DNA of 64,000 bases from Methylocystis sp. Sn-Cys (GTDB lineage: Bacteria; Pseudomonadota; Alphaproteobacteria; Rhizobiales; Beijerinckiaceae). The stretch lies in NCBI RefSeq assembly GCF_016745395.1, contig NZ_JAERVJ010000001.1, forward strand, positions 310,001 through 374,000. Reading direction: 5' to 3'. Under the pieces are notes generated by a model, which was given only the letters and a program-made list of their open reading frames with translations, made no database searches and was not told where the DNA came from. The position numbers were made by a program, and so were the translations under genes. Of this stretch, positions 24,534 through 34,008 are shown one piece after another. Numbering within the stretch: the stretch's first letter is position 1; every line of letters begins with the position of its first letter.

Positions 24534-26291
24534 TTAGCGGGCGATCATCACCGCCGTCGAGAGGCTGCGAACCGCCGCGTCGCGCGTGGAGAGCGACGGG
24601 AGGCCGAAGCGTTCCTCGATCAGCTTCAGCACCGAGGTCGTGTCATGCGCCTGGCTGTCGACGCCGGAGCGGCGGAAGCGGGCGGAGATGACCAGCGCAG
24701 GGATGCGGGTGCCGGGGCCCCACTGATCGGACGGCGCGGATTTGTCGGCGTTGTGGGGCGGCGGCGGCACATGGTCCCAGGCGCCGCCGAACTCGTCATA
24801 GGTGACGATGATCAGCGTCTTCTGGGCGTCCGGGCCCTTGATGATCGCGTCAACCAGCTCAACGAGATGGTTGCTGCCGTTGGATTCGCTCGCATAGCCG
24901 GGGTGTTCATTGTCCGCGCCCAGCGGCTTCACGAAGCTCACAGCCTTGAGCTTTCCGTTCTTGGCGGCGTCGATGAACTCGGCCTCGTCGAGCAGATGCG
25001 CCTTGCGCGCGTCCGTGCCCGGCGCGTAGGCGGCGAAATAATTGAACGCCTGATGGTGATACTGGAAGTTCTTATCCGGACAGCGGAGCGCGCCGCCGAT
25101 TATCTGCTGGTTGGCGTTGGGATCGGAGCAGGCGCCGGCGGCGCCATTCGTCCAGCCCTTGCCGCTCGTGTTGCCCTCGGCGTTGTCCCAGCCGCCGGAA
25201 TACCAGGCCCAGTCGATGATTTTATCGGTCAGCAGATCGCCGATCGTCTTATCGGCGAGCGGCGGCAGGCGCTTCGCGTCGACGGTTCCGGGCGCGTAGG
25301 GCCACGCCCTGGGCTGCGTGGTGTTGACCACATAATCGCCGCAGGCGACGCCGGCGGGCGCAGGCGGCAGCTTCGCGGCATTGCGGGCGTCTCCGGCGCA
25401 ATAAGCGGTCAGCGACCTGTCGCGAAGCTTCGCCGCCGTCGCGGCGTCCGTCGAGGAATAGAGCGGCGTCTTGGTCGGCATGCCATTGGCGTCGACGACC
25501 GAGTGTAGGTCGTTGCCGGAGCCGTCGGTCGCCGGACTGGCGAAGACCGGCGTCCTCGCGGCGATCAGCCATTGATGGTTGAGGAAGGAGCCGCCGAAGG
25601 CCGCCTGGAAGAAATTGTCCTCGACGACATATTTCGGCGCGCCCGGCTGGTGTAGATATTCATAGATCGGCAGCTTGCGGGTGTCGTAGTAGCCCATGAC
25701 GAGGCCCATCGCGTCGCTGCCCGTCGTAAAGCGATTCTGCTGGCCGCCATTGATCTGATACTGCTCCGAATAGAAGCGATGCACGATGTCCCGCGTGCAG
25801 CCCCCAGCCAGACCCTGGCCTTTCGCCACGCCGTTCGACGCGGTGACGCCGGGAGCCGGGCAAGTCGTGTCGGTCGCTGCGATATAGTCGTCGATCTTGA
25901 ACGGGCGATTGTAAAAGGCGCTGTTGATCGGCGAACCGGCGCCCGCTGTATTATCCGTGCAGCCTGTGGCGAGCGGCGCGGGCGACGTGAGATTGGCGTC
26001 GTTCTGCGGCAGGCAGAGATAGGGCTTGGAGCCCTCGGCGGAGGACCGGATCTGCGCCCACCAGGGCGCCGGCTGGCCGGAATGCTCGACATCTTCGAGC
26101 GCGCGCAGGCCGTTGACCTCCCGCTCGCCGACCTCGCCCCAGAGCCCATAGAGATTATCGAAGCTGTGGTTCTCCTGGTAGATGACCACGATCTTGTCGA
26201 AATCGCCGAGCCCCCCGTGGTCTTCTTCCTGGGCGGCGGCGGGCGCCGTCGCAAGCGCGGCAAGGCCCAGCGCGACCTTAAAGAATTTCAT
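24534..26291 (-). CDS. Exported phosphoesterase (acid phosphatase / phospholipase C family)
   Basis: A 585-residue protein with a clear signal peptide (MKFFKVALGLAALATAPAAAQ), so periplasmic or secreted. The metal-site motif VIYQENHSFDNLYG near residue 35, TYDEFGGAWDHVPPP, and IPALVISARFRRSGVDSQAHDTTSVLKLIEERFG are the hallmarks of the PLC/AcpA family. These enzymes hydrolyse phosphate esters or phospholipids. It is divergent from hemA with 224 bases between the starts; that gap contains a perfect 16-bp palindrome. Confidence 0.9.
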   Translation of the reverse strand: MKFFKVALGLAALATAPAAAQEEDHGGLGDFDKIVVIYQENHSFDNLYGLWGEVGEREVNGLRALEDVEHSGQPAPWWAQIRSSAEGSKPYLCLPQNDANLTSPAPLATGCTDNTAGAGSPINSAFYNRPFKIDDYIAATDTTCPAPGVTASNGVAKGQGLAGGCTRDIVHRFYSEQYQINGGQQNRFTTGSDAMGLVMGYYDTRKLPIYEYLHQPGAPKYVVEDNFFQAAFGGSFLNHQWLIAARTPVFASPATDGSGNDLHSVVDANGMPTKTPLYSSTDAATAAKLRDRSLTAYCAGDARNAAKLPPAPAGVACGDYVVNTTQPRAWPYAPGTVDAKRLPPLADKTIGDLLTDKIIDWAWYSGGWDNAEGNTSGKGWTNGAAGACSDPNANQQIIGGALRCPDKNFQYHHQAFNYFAAYAPGTDARKAHLLDEAEFIDAAKNGKLKAVSFVKPLGADNEHPGYASESNGSNHLVELVDAIIKGPDAQKTLIIVTYDEFGGAWDHVPPPPHNADKSAPSDQWGPGTRIPALVISARFRRSGVDSQAHDTTSVLKLIEERFGLPSLSTRDAAVRSLSTAVMIAR

Positions 26292-26365
26292 AATGCTGAC
26301 CTTTTAACTAAGCCCGGCCGAGTTTTAGGCAGCCTCCATATCGGGTCTGCGAACCGGCGCCCAGA

Positions 26366-26381
26366 GCGTCAAGCTTGACGC
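26366..26381. promoter_or_regulatory. 16-bp perfect palindrome in the phosphoesterase-hemA gap
   Basis: GCGTCAAGCTTGACGC is fully self-complementary. It lies 75 bases upstream of the phosphoesterase start and 135 bases upstream of hemA. It does not match an FNR box (TTGAT-N4-ATCAA) or a Pho box. A dimeric regulator site is plausible; which gene it serves is unknown. Confidence 0.4.
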
Positions 26382-26515
26382 CTCTGCCGCGACGTTCCGC
26401 CACTCGCTTTCCGGCTTAGGATGGGCTATGTAAGAAAACGTCCAAACAAGGCGCTGGGCAGGACGGGGCCGGCAGTCTGGGTTTGATGGGCGTCAAAGAT
26501 CGAGGGTTGGGTCAC

Positions 26516-27802
26516 ATGGTCTATCGGCGATATTTCGAGGCGGCCGTCTCCCGTCTGAAGGACGAACGCCGTTATCGCATCTTTGCGCATCTCGAGCGCG
26601 ACGTGGAGAGCTTCCCCCTCGCCCGATGGATTCGAGACGACGGCTCTATCGAAAACGTCACCGTATGGTGTTCGAATGATTACCTCGGCATGGGCCAGCA
26701 CCCCGAGGTCATCGACGCCATGGTGGAGACCGCCAGCAAAGTCGGCGCCGGCGCGGGCGGCACCCGCAATATTTCCGGCACGAGCCACGCGATTGTCGAG
26801 CTGGAGCGGGAGCTCGCCGACCTCCATGGCAAGGAAGCGGCGCTCGTCTTCACCTCGGGCTGGATTTCCAATCTCGCGGCGATCTCGACCATCGCCGATC
26901 TTTTGCCCAATTGCGTGATCCTCTCCGACGCGTCGAATCACAATTCCATGATCGAGGGCGTGAAGCGCTCGCGGGCGGAGCGGAAAATCTTCCGCCACAA
27001 CGACCTTGCCCATCTCGAAGAGCTGCTGATCGAAGCCGGCGACAGGCCGAAGCTCGTCATCTTCGAGAGCCTCTATTCCATGAACGGCAATGTCGCGCCT
27101 GTCGCCGAGATTGCCGCCCTCGCCGAGCGCTACGGCGCCATGACCTATGTGGATGAAGTCCACGCGGTCGGCATGTATGGCCCGCGCGGCGCCGGCATCT
27201 GCGAGCGCGAAGGCGTCATGGGCCGCATCGATGTCATCGAGGGCACGCTGGCCAAGGGCTTCGGCGCCATGGGCGGCTATGTCGCCGGCGACGCAGCGGT
27301 GATCGACGCCATTCGGTCTTATGCGCCGGCGTTCATCTTCTCGACCGCTTTGCCGCCGCCGGTGGCCGCCGCCGCCTGCGCCGCCGTCCGGCTCTTGAAG
27401 CGCCGCTCCGATCTGCGCGCCGCGCATCAGCGCGCGGCGCATATCACCAAACATGCGCTGGCCGCCGCCGGTCTTCCGGTGCTGGAAAACGGCTCGCATA
27501 TCGTGCCGGTGATGGTGCGCGAGGCCGAGCTGTGCAAGGCGGCGAGCGATCTGCTGCTCACGCGGCACAATATCTACATCCAGCCCATCAACTATCCGAC
27601 CGTCGCCAAGGGCTCCGAGCGCCTGCGCATCACGCCGACGCCGCGCCATACGCATGACCATATCGCTCATCTAGTCGAAGCGATGGTCGATGTCTGGCAG
27701 ACGCTCGGGATCGCCTTCGCCGAGCCGCCGTCGCATCTCCATGTCGACGAGAAGAGCGCCGAGCGCTGCACCTATCCCGAGATCAAGCTCGCGGCGCAGT
27801 AA
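26516..27802 (+). CDS. hemA: 5-aminolevulinate synthase
   Basis: Condenses glycine and succinyl-CoA to 5-aminolevulinate, the first step of the C4 (Shemin) tetrapyrrole pathway typical of Alphaproteobacteria. PLP-fold signatures: [13 protein letters not shown] (77-89), [12 protein letters not shown] (137-148), [10 protein letters not shown] (213-222) with the PLP-binding Asp213 and His216, and the Schiff-base lysine in EGTLAKGFG (Lys247). I chose ATG 26516 ([10 protein letters not shown]), the usual family start, over the longer frame from 26483. A strong intrinsic terminator follows the stop. The product of 428 residues is somewhat longer than usual at the C-terminus. Confidence 0.96.
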   Translation: MVYRRYFEAAVSRLKDERRYRIFAHLERDVESFPLARWIRDDGSIENVTVWCSNDYLGMGQHPEVIDAMVETASKVGAGAGGTRNISGTSHAIVELERELADLHGKEAALVFTSGWISNLAAISTIADLLPNCVILSDASNHNSMIEGVKRSRAERKIFRHNDLAHLEELLIEAGDRPKLVIFESLYSMNGNVAPVAEIAALAERYGAMTYVDEVHAVGMYGPRGAGICEREGVMGRIDVIEGTLAKGFGAMGGYVAGDAAVIDAIRSYAPAFIFSTALPPPVAAAACAAVRLLKRRSDLRAAHQRAAHITKHALAAAGLPVLENGSHIVPVMVREAELCKAASDLLLTRHNIYIQPINYPTVAKGSERLRITPTPRHTHDHIAHLVEAMVDVWQTLGIAFAEPPSHLHVDEKSAERCTYPEIKLAAQ

Positions 27803-27836
27803 TACGGTCACGCGTCTAAGATTGTCGTGAAATCGG

Positions 27837-27868
27837 AGCCCCAGGCTGCATGCAGCTTGGGGCTTTTT
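27837..27868 (+). terminator. Intrinsic terminator of hemA
   Basis: A 14-bp stem with one G-T pair and essentially no loop (AGCCCCAGGCTGCA / TGCAGCTTGGGGCT) is followed by TTTTT. It starts 35 bases after the hemA stop. Confidence 0.85.
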
Positions 27869-27890
27869 CGTTGTGGCGGATGGTTCGTTG

Positions 27891-28087
27891 TCATTCCCGA
27901 CGCCCCCGTCGTCGGGCACACAGGGACTCACCGCCGTCATTGCGGGGAGGCGGAGCCGACGAAGCAATCCAGGGCCGCATCGCTGCCCTGGATTGCTTCG
28001 CTTTGCTCGCAATGACGGGCTCTGGGCAAAACCAGCGCTCTTGTGGCTCTGGATTCCCGGTCGGGCTTTCAGCCCGCCGGGAATGAT
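27891..28087. repeat. Composite palindromic repeat A'-B-A (copy 1)
   Basis: A mosaic of a family A fragment (TCATTCCCGACG), a linker (CACACAGGGACTCACCG), a whole family B element (27932-28019), another linker (GCTCTGGGCAAAACCAGCGC) and a family A hairpin ending GGGAATGAT. The order and about 90% of the bases match 54985-55176. With the hemA terminator it fills the 308-base gap between the convergent hemA and maeB. Confidence 0.8.
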
Positions 28088-28110
28088 ACGCGCCAGTGCG
28101 GGGCCGCGCG

Positions 28111-30384
28111 TTAGCCGCCCAGGCCGAAAGCGGCGAGCGCCGCCATGTTGACGATCTCCGTGTCCGTCGAGCCGAGCTGGACGATCTGAATGGGCTTGTC
28201 GAGGCCGACGATCAGCGGGCCGAGGACGGTCGCGTCCCCCAACTCCTGCAGCATCTTGGTCGAGATCGCCGCCGAGTGGAAGGCCGGCATGATGAGGACA
28301 TTCGCCGTATCCTTCAGCCGGGAGAAGGGATAGGCGCTCATCAAGTCTTTGTTGAGCGCGATATCCGCGCCCATCTCGCCCTCATATTCGAAATCGACGC
28401 GGCGCTGGTCGAGCACGCGCACCGCCTCGTGCACGCGCGCCGTGCGTTCGCCCGGCGGATAGCCGAAGGTCGAGAAAGCCAGCATGGCGACGCGCGGCAC
28501 GAGGCCGATGCGCCGCGCGACGCCCGCCGCCTCGATCGCGATTTCGGCAAGCTCCGTGGCTTCCGGCAATTCGGTGATCGCCGTATCGGCGACGACCACA
28601 ACGCGGCCTTTGGCGAGAATGAGCGACACGCCGATGACGCGATGTCCGGGCTTCTGATCGACGACGCGGCGCACTTCTTCCAGCGCATTGGAGAAATTGC
28701 GGGTGACGCCCGTCACCATGGCGTCGGCGTCGCCGCGCGCCACCATGGCGGCGGCGAAATGGTTGCGGTCCTGATTGATGAGGCGCTGGCAGTCGCGGAA
28801 CAGGAAGCCTTTGCGCTGCAGTCGCTCGAACAGGAATTGCGCATAGACGCCGTTGCGCTGCGACAGCTTCGCATTGTGAATCTCGATGCCGGGGACGAGC
28901 TCCACGCCGGCGTTGGCGGCGTTGGCCCGCACCCGATCCTCGCGCCCGACGAGCACCGCCTCGCCCAATTCCTGATTCACATAAGCGACCGCCGCGCGGA
29001 TCACCTGCTGCTCCTCGCCCTCGGCGAAGACGACGCGCTTGGGCTCGCGCCGCACGCGCTCATAGATGGTCTGCATGAGGCCCGCGACCGGATCGCGCCG
29101 CGCCGAGAGTTCGGCGCGATAGGTTTTCATGTCGATGATCGGACGGCGCGCGACGCCCGACTCCATCGCCGCCCGCGCCACCGCCGGGGGAATCACCGAG
29201 ATGAGGCGCGGATCGAAAGGCGCGGGGATGAGATAGTCGCGGCCAAAGCGCGGGCGCGCGCCGCGATAGGCGTTGGCGACTTCGTCCGGCACGTCCTCGC
29301 GCGCGAGATCGGCGAGCGCTTGCGCGGCCGCGATCTTCATCTCCATGTTGATCGTCTTGGCGCGCACGTCGAGCGCGCCGCGGAAGATGTAGGGAAAGCC
29401 CAGGACATTGTTGACCTGGTTCGGGTAGTCCGAGCGTCCCGTGGCGATGATCGCGTCCGGCCGCGCCGCGCGCGCTTCTTCCGGCGTGATTTCCGGATCG
29501 GGATTGGCCATGGCGAAAATGATCGGGTCCGGCGCCATGGATTTCAGCATGTCGGGCGTCAGCGCGCCTTTCACGGACAGGCCGAAGAAGACGTCGGCGC
29601 CCTCGAGAGCCTCGGCGAGCGTGCGCGCGCTCGTCTCGACGGCGTGCGCGCTCTTCCATTGGTTCATGCCCGCCTCGCGGCCGCGATAGACCACGCCCTT
29701 GGTGTCGCAGAGCGTGACGTTGCGGTGATCGAAGCCGAGCGCCTTGGCGAGATCGAGACAGGCGATGCCCGCCGCGCCGGCGCCATTGCAGACGAGCTTC
29801 GTATTTTTGATGTCGCGGCCCGTCAGCAGCAGCGCGTTGATGAGGCCGGCGGAGGAAATGATCGCCGTACCATGCTGGTCGTCATGAAAGACGGGAATAT
29901 CCATGAGCGCGCGCAGGCGCTCTTCGATCACGAAACACTCGGGCGCCTTGATGTCCTCGAGGTTGATGCCGCCGAACGAAGGCCCGAGATAGCGCACGGC
30001 GGCGACGAATTCGTCGATCTCCTTGGTGTCGATTTCGAGATCGATCGAATCGATGTCGGCGAAGCGCTTGAAGAGCGCCGCCTTGCCTTCCATCACCGGC
30101 TTCGCCGCGAGGGGCCCCAGGTCGCCGAGGCCGAGGATCGCCGTGCCATTGGTGATGACCGCGACCATATTGCCGCGCGTCGTATAATCGAAGGCGAGGG
30201 TCGGGTCTTTGGCGATGGCGTGCACCGGCGCGGCGACGCCCGGCGAATAGGCGAGCGACAAATCGCGCTGCGTCGCCATGGGCTTGGTCGACACGACGGC
30301 GAGCTTTCCCGGCCGCCCGCGCGAGTGGAAGAGCAGCGCCTCCTTGTCGGTGACGACGGGACGATCGCTCATGCTCTCATTCAT
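28111..30384 (-). CDS. maeB: NADP-dependent malic enzyme (MaeB type)
   Basis: Decarboxylates malate to pyruvate. The 757-residue product has the two-part architecture of MaeB: malic N-terminal and NAD-binding domains ([43 protein letters not shown]), then a phosphotransacetylase-like C-terminal domain ([26 protein letters not shown] segment [13 protein letters not shown]). That domain lets acetyl-CoA regulate the enzyme in relatives. I chose ATG 30384 (MNESMSDRP), which has GGAAAGG about 10 bases upstream; ATG 30372 is an alternative. The frame continues to 30528, but the extension is not conserved in character. Confidence 0.95.
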   Translation of the reverse strand: MNESMSDRPVVTDKEALLFHSRGRPGKLAVVSTKPMATQRDLSLAYSPGVAAPVHAIAKDPTLAFDYTTRGNMVAVITNGTAILGLGDLGPLAAKPVMEGKAALFKRFADIDSIDLEIDTKEIDEFVAAVRYLGPSFGGINLEDIKAPECFVIEERLRALMDIPVFHDDQHGTAIISSAGLINALLLTGRDIKNTKLVCNGAGAAGIACLDLAKALGFDHRNVTLCDTKGVVYRGREAGMNQWKSAHAVETSARTLAEALEGADVFFGLSVKGALTPDMLKSMAPDPIIFAMANPDPEITPEEARAARPDAIIATGRSDYPNQVNNVLGFPYIFRGALDVRAKTINMEMKIAAAQALADLAREDVPDEVANAYRGARPRFGRDYLIPAPFDPRLISVIPPAVARAAMESGVARRPIIDMKTYRAELSARRDPVAGLMQTIYERVRREPKRVVFAEGEEQQVIRAAVAYVNQELGEAVLVGREDRVRANAANAGVELVPGIEIHNAKLSQRNGVYAQFLFERLQRKGFLFRDCQRLINQDRNHFAAAMVARGDADAMVTGVTRNFSNALEEVRRVVDQKPGHRVIGVSLILAKGRVVVVADTAITELPEATELAEIAIEAAGVARRIGLVPRVAMLAFSTFGYPPGERTARVHEAVRVLDQRRVDFEYEGEMGADIALNKDLMSAYPFSRLKDTANVLIMPAFHSAAISTKMLQELGDATVLGPLIVGLDKPIQIVQLGSTDTEIVNMAALAAFGLGG

Positions 30385-30506
30385 GTTCCGCAAGCCTTTC
30401 CGATTGCAGCGCCTTCGGCGGCGCAGCATAGCGGGGCGGGGGTGGGGATCACAAGCGTCTGAAACGCGAAGGAGGGGCGCCTCGTCGAAAAGAACGAAGC
30501 AATCTG

Positions 30507-30527
30507 TTGCGAATGTGCAACATTGCA
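30507..30527. promoter_or_regulatory. Overlapping dyads between maeB and the DUF2946-like gene
   Basis: TTGC-N6-GCAA (30507-30520) overlaps TGCAA-CA-TTGCA (30516-30527), so three TTGC/GCAA half-sites lie within 21 bases in the divergent gap. The site is about 125 bases upstream of maeB and about 70 upstream of the small membrane protein. The TTGCAA core recalls short-chain acyl-CoA regulators of the RamB/PccR type, which would suit maeB, but this is a guess. Confidence 0.35.
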
Positions 30528-30597
30528 AGATTAGATGAGACGGCCTTTGTTGGCCTACCTTGCGCCAGCTTGGCTGTGGGTAGTACTGCCTAAAGCC

Positions 30598-31011
30598 ATG
30601 CGGCGGAAAGTAAAACGATCGGCTCTAGCAGCGCGCCTGGTGCATGCGCTGCTGATCGTTTGCCTTATTTTCAGCGTCGCGCCGCGCGTTTTCGGCAATC
30701 TGCTTTGGGCTGCTGGCGCGACGCGTGTGGGCGTCGAGCGTTCTGTCGGGCCGCAAAACGCCATTTGCGAGCGGCGAGAGCATGCCGGCGATCAAACGGA
30801 TCATCATGCGGATGGTCTAGACTGCTGCGTTTTTTGCCGCTTCGACAGCGATAAGGATTTCCTGCGCCTTGGCCTCGTCCCGGCGATTGTCTTCCTTGTA
30901 GAGTTTCCTGACGCGCCGACGGCGCTCGAATTCCCAGCGAGAGATATTCCGCCCGCGCCGATACAGGGCGCGCTGACCGCTTGGTCGGCCACGGCGCCGC
31001 CGACGATTTAG
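30598..31011 (+). CDS. Small Cys/His membrane protein (DUF2946-like)
   Basis: A 137-residue protein from the ATG at 30598 (MRRKVKRSALAARLVH); the frame is open from 30535. It has one N-terminal hydrophobic helix (ALLIVCLIFSVAPRVFG) and a His/Asp/Cys cluster (DQTDHHADGLDCCVFCR) that could bind metal. A second hydrophobic stretch (GLVPAIVFLVEF) and a Pro-rich tail follow. The arrangement resembles DUF2946 proteins, often found beside copper-related genes and TonB receptors. It is followed 170 bases later by a TonB-dependent receptor on the same strand. Metal handling is inferred, not shown. Confidence 0.5.
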   Translation: MRRKVKRSALAARLVHALLIVCLIFSVAPRVFGNLLWAAGATRVGVERSVGPQNAICERREHAGDQTDHHADGLDCCVFCRFDSDKDFLRLGLVPAIVFLVEFPDAPTALEFPARDIPPAPIQGALTAWSATAPPTI

Positions 31012-31108
31012 TTCTTTTCCTGCGTCGATCGATCGCGCCTCCGAGGAGACGCCGCCCGATACGACAGCAAGCCGCGCCCCGAAGCGTTCTCAATCATCTG
31101 TGGCCCGA

Positions 31109-31124
31109 GCGATCGCGTGATCGC
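31109..31124. promoter_or_regulatory. Inverted repeat upstream of the TonB receptor
   Basis: GCGATC-GCGT-GATCGC, a perfect 6-4-6 dyad, lies 58 bases before the receptor start, about where an operator would overlap the promoter or leader. No known consensus (Fur, Irr, RirA) is matched by eye. Confidence 0.3.
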
Positions 31125-31181
31125 ATGGCGTAGCGCTTCTGGAGCGTTCTTTCCTGTTTCGAGATACGAAAGCTTCTTCCC

Positions 31182-33599
31182 ATGTGCCGGAAGTCTCTAA
31201 GCGCGGGCGCGTCGCTGCTCGCTATCGCCATTGTCGCGAACTCTCACGCCTACGCGCAACAAAATCTGCCGACAATCGACATCGGTGGGCAACGTCAAAA
31301 ACACACAGGCGGAAGGCCTGCGGGGGCCGTCCCAAATCATCAAGCGCCGAACGGGCGGGCGAGCGCCGCGCCCGCCTCTTCGCCGCTCGTCAGCGCGCAG
31401 GCCGCGCCGGGCTTCAGCCCCGAAAAATTGAAGCTCCCCATTTACCGCGAGCCAACCGGTCAGACCGTCACAGAAATCAACGCCAAAACCTTCGCCGAAC
31501 AACCCTTGGGCACGGTCGGCGACATGCTTCGCTACAGCCCCGGCGTGTCGTTCAAACAGGGCAATGGTCCAAGGGACATGACCATTTCGATCCGCGGCTC
31601 GGGGGCCCGGGTCGGCGGTGCGATCCAGAGGATCATTCTTTTGGACGACGGCTTCAGAATGGCGATGCCGGATGGCTTCTCCCGCGCCGACTGGGTCGAT
31701 CCTCACGCCTATGCCGGCTTCGACGTGTATCGCGGGCCGTCTTCGGCTTTGTTCGGCAATTTCGCGGTTGGCGGCGCGATCAATTTCCGCACGCGCAGCG
31801 GCGCGGAGATCGACGGCGTCGAAGCGGGGAGCGAAGGGGGCAGCTTCGGCTACGTCAATAATTATGTGACCATCGGCAAGAAAATCGGCAAGCTCGACTT
31901 TGCCGTCTTCGCAAGCGACATGCGGCTCGAAGGGTTTACGCTCAACAACAACAGCAACACGCAAACCGTGAATCTGCGCGCGACCTATGAGGTGACGCCG
32001 CAGGATAAAGTGACCTTCAAATTCATCCATAATCAGCTCTATGGCGAGCTGCCGGCGCGCTTGTCGCTCAACCAGTATTATGCGAACCCGTTCCAAAGGG
32101 GGTGCAACGCCATTGCCCCGGCGCTGGGCGTCGCGAACCAATCTTGCGGCGGCACGAGCCTGTTCATCAATGGCGTGAATGGCGCGTCGCTTCCCATCAC
32201 CGCAACGCAAAGTGGCTGGTTACGCAACGATCGTTTCGACGCGCTCGGCTTGCGTTGGGAGCATGAAGTCGACGCCAGCACCGTCATCCGCACGACCGGA
32301 ATCTATTACGACAAGGATTTCTGGCAGCCGATCGACACGCCGGTCACCTACGCCAACGTCCCTGGGGTGGACATCCGGACGGATGTGACGACGCTCGGCC
32401 AATTCCTCGGGCGCGATCTGCGCAACAATGCGGAAGTCTATTACAACAGCAGCCGATTCATGACCAACACCAAGCCCCTGGCCATGTTCGGCCCGGGCAA
32501 TGTGATGCCGCAGCCGGTCAACAAGCTGGACGCGCTTGTCTCCAATTTCGGCTCTCGCTTCCGTTCGGAATATGCGCTGGCGCCGACTCTCACCGCCGTC
32601 GTCGGCATGGACGTCGAGGCGAGCCGGAACAATTCGCAGTCCGACAACCTCGGCTACGCCAACGTCAACAACCCGTTTCTTCCGACGAGCTTCAGCACCG
32701 TGAAGTTCAGTGATCTTTGGGTGAACTGGGCGCATGAGGCGTCGCTCACCTGGCGGCCGAACAGCGAGTGGCAGGTGCGGGCGCGCACGTCGCGCGGCTT
32801 CGGCACGCCGAATTATTTGGCGTTTTTTGTCGACCAGCAGGGCAATATCGGACCGAACACCGGCTTGAAGCCGCAAACAAATACGGGCGTCGACGGCGGG
32901 ATTGTCTGGACCCCGAACGACAAGCTGACCGTCTCTTTGACCGGCTTCTATGAGTGGTGGACCGACGAGATTCTGGCCCAGCGGCCCGGCGCCGGCAAAT
33001 TGACCTACCAGTTCAACGCCCCCGGCTCCGTCCATCGCGGCGCCGAATTCGCGGCCGATTACGAGCTGCGGGAGGGATTGAAGGGGCTCGTGAACTACAC
33101 CTACAACAATCAGGTCTTCACGAATTACATCGAGCAGAGAAATAGCGGCGGCGGCGCGCCCTACAGCGCCAACACCTACTATTTGAACAGAGCCGGCTAT
33201 AAGGTTCCCAACGTGCCCGCCCATCAGTTGACGACGCGGCTGACCTACGATCAGCCCAATGGGGACTTCAAAGGGCTCGGGGCGTTCATCGAGTATATCT
33301 ACCAATATTCCTATTATATCGACAATGGAAACCAGCTCACCATCCCGAGCTATGGGCTGTTGAACCTCAACGCTCACTATAAGCGGGAGCTATCGGACAG
33401 TTTCCTCAAGGAGTTCACCGCCTTTGTTCAGGTCAATAATGTGCTGAACCAGAATTGGGTCGCGGGGGCGACGAACGTCACCAACACCCTGATGTATGGC
33501 TTCCAGGCCCCCGGTTCTTATTTGGCGCAGAACGCCACCGGTTCGATCTACGCGGGCGCCCCGATCAGCGTCCAAGGCGGCGTCAAAGTGAAATTCTGA
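31182..33599 (+). CDS. TonB-dependent outer-membrane receptor
   Basis: An 805-residue porin-type receptor. The signal peptide ends near AYAQQ (residue about 26), followed by a TonB-box-like LPTIDIGG. The plug domain has TVGDMLRYSPGVSF, ISIRGSGARVGG, DGFRMAMPDGFSRADWVDP and YRGPSSALFGNFAVGGAINFRTR. The beta-barrel ends with aromatic-rich strands and the terminal Phe (QGGVKVKF) needed for BAM insertion. The ligand is not evident; the Cys/His membrane protein just upstream suggests a metal or metal chelate. No sigma/anti-sigma pair and no TonB/ExbBD genes are nearby. It ends before repeats of families B and C. Confidence 0.92.
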   Translation: MCRKSLSAGASLLAIAIVANSHAYAQQNLPTIDIGGQRQKHTGGRPAGAVPNHQAPNGRASAAPASSPLVSAQAAPGFSPEKLKLPIYREPTGQTVTEINAKTFAEQPLGTVGDMLRYSPGVSFKQGNGPRDMTISIRGSGARVGGAIQRIILLDDGFRMAMPDGFSRADWVDPHAYAGFDVYRGPSSALFGNFAVGGAINFRTRSGAEIDGVEAGSEGGSFGYVNNYVTIGKKIGKLDFAVFASDMRLEGFTLNNNSNTQTVNLRATYEVTPQDKVTFKFIHNQLYGELPARLSLNQYYANPFQRGCNAIAPALGVANQSCGGTSLFINGVNGASLPITATQSGWLRNDRFDALGLRWEHEVDASTVIRTTGIYYDKDFWQPIDTPVTYANVPGVDIRTDVTTLGQFLGRDLRNNAEVYYNSSRFMTNTKPLAMFGPGNVMPQPVNKLDALVSNFGSRFRSEYALAPTLTAVVGMDVEASRNNSQSDNLGYANVNNPFLPTSFSTVKFSDLWVNWAHEASLTWRPNSEWQVRARTSRGFGTPNYLAFFVDQQGNIGPNTGLKPQTNTGVDGGIVWTPNDKLTVSLTGFYEWWTDEILAQRPGAGKLTYQFNAPGSVHRGAEFAADYELREGLKGLVNYTYNNQVFTNYIEQRNSGGGAPYSANTYYLNRAGYKVPNVPAHQLTTRLTYDQPNGDFKGLGAFIEYIYQYSYYIDNGNQLTIPSYGLLNLNAHYKRELSDSFLKEFTAFVQVNNVLNQNWVAGATNVTNTLMYGFQAPGSYLAQNATGSIYAGAPISVQGGVKVKF

Positions 33600-33627
33600 A
33601 CGCGTGCAACGGCGGGCTTTGCCGAGT

Positions 33628-33756
33628 CCGTCATTGCGAGCGAAGCGAAGCAATCCAAGGCGGCGATGCGGCCCTGGATTGCTTCGTCGGCTCCGCCTCC
33701 TCGCAATGACGGCGGTGAGTCCTGTGTGTTCAAACGGCGCGAGCGTCGGGAATGAC
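33628..33756. repeat. Composite palindromic repeat B-A'
   Basis: A family B element (33628-33713) is followed by the linker GGTGAGTCCTGTGTGTTC and the family A end GAGCGTCGGGAATGAC. This is the inverted order of the first part of the 27891-28087 and 54985-55176 composites. It starts 29 bases after the TonB receptor stop. Confidence 0.8.
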
Positions 33757-33802
33757 GCCGACCCAATCAAGCGGATCTCGTACGAGACTGCTGACAAAGT
33801 GG

Positions 33803-33962
33803 CGCTGACGCCCCTCGTGCTTCGAGACGCCTGCTGCGCAGGCTCCTCAGCATGAGGGGCTTCTGCAAATTACGCCAAACACTTAGGCCTCATCCTGAGG
33901 AGCGAGCGAAGCTCGCGCCTCGAAGGACGAGGCCGCCTCGGAGGTTTGCCAACAAGCTGACG
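33803..33962. repeat. Palindromic repeat, family C (copy 1)
   Basis: About 160 bases with two long hairpins: CCCCTCGTGCTTCGAGACGCC pairing with GGCTCCTCAGCATGAGGGG, then CCTCATCCTGAGGAGCGAGC pairing with TCGAAGGACGAGG. The reverse complement matches 42193-42352 along its whole length. With 33628-33756 it accounts for most of the 409-base gap between the receptor and the GGDEF/EAL gene. Confidence 0.8.
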
Positions 33963-34008
33963 GCGGGCTTTGCCCGAACTTTGCGGCGAAAACGAATTCC
34001 GGCGCTCC

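Noticed and set aside
28096-30462. A 788-codon open frame on the plus strand opposite maeB
   Set aside because: Its translation is Arg/Asp/Glu-rich with no domain and mirrors maeB, which has full malic enzyme motifs. High GC makes stop codons rare on the opposite strand.
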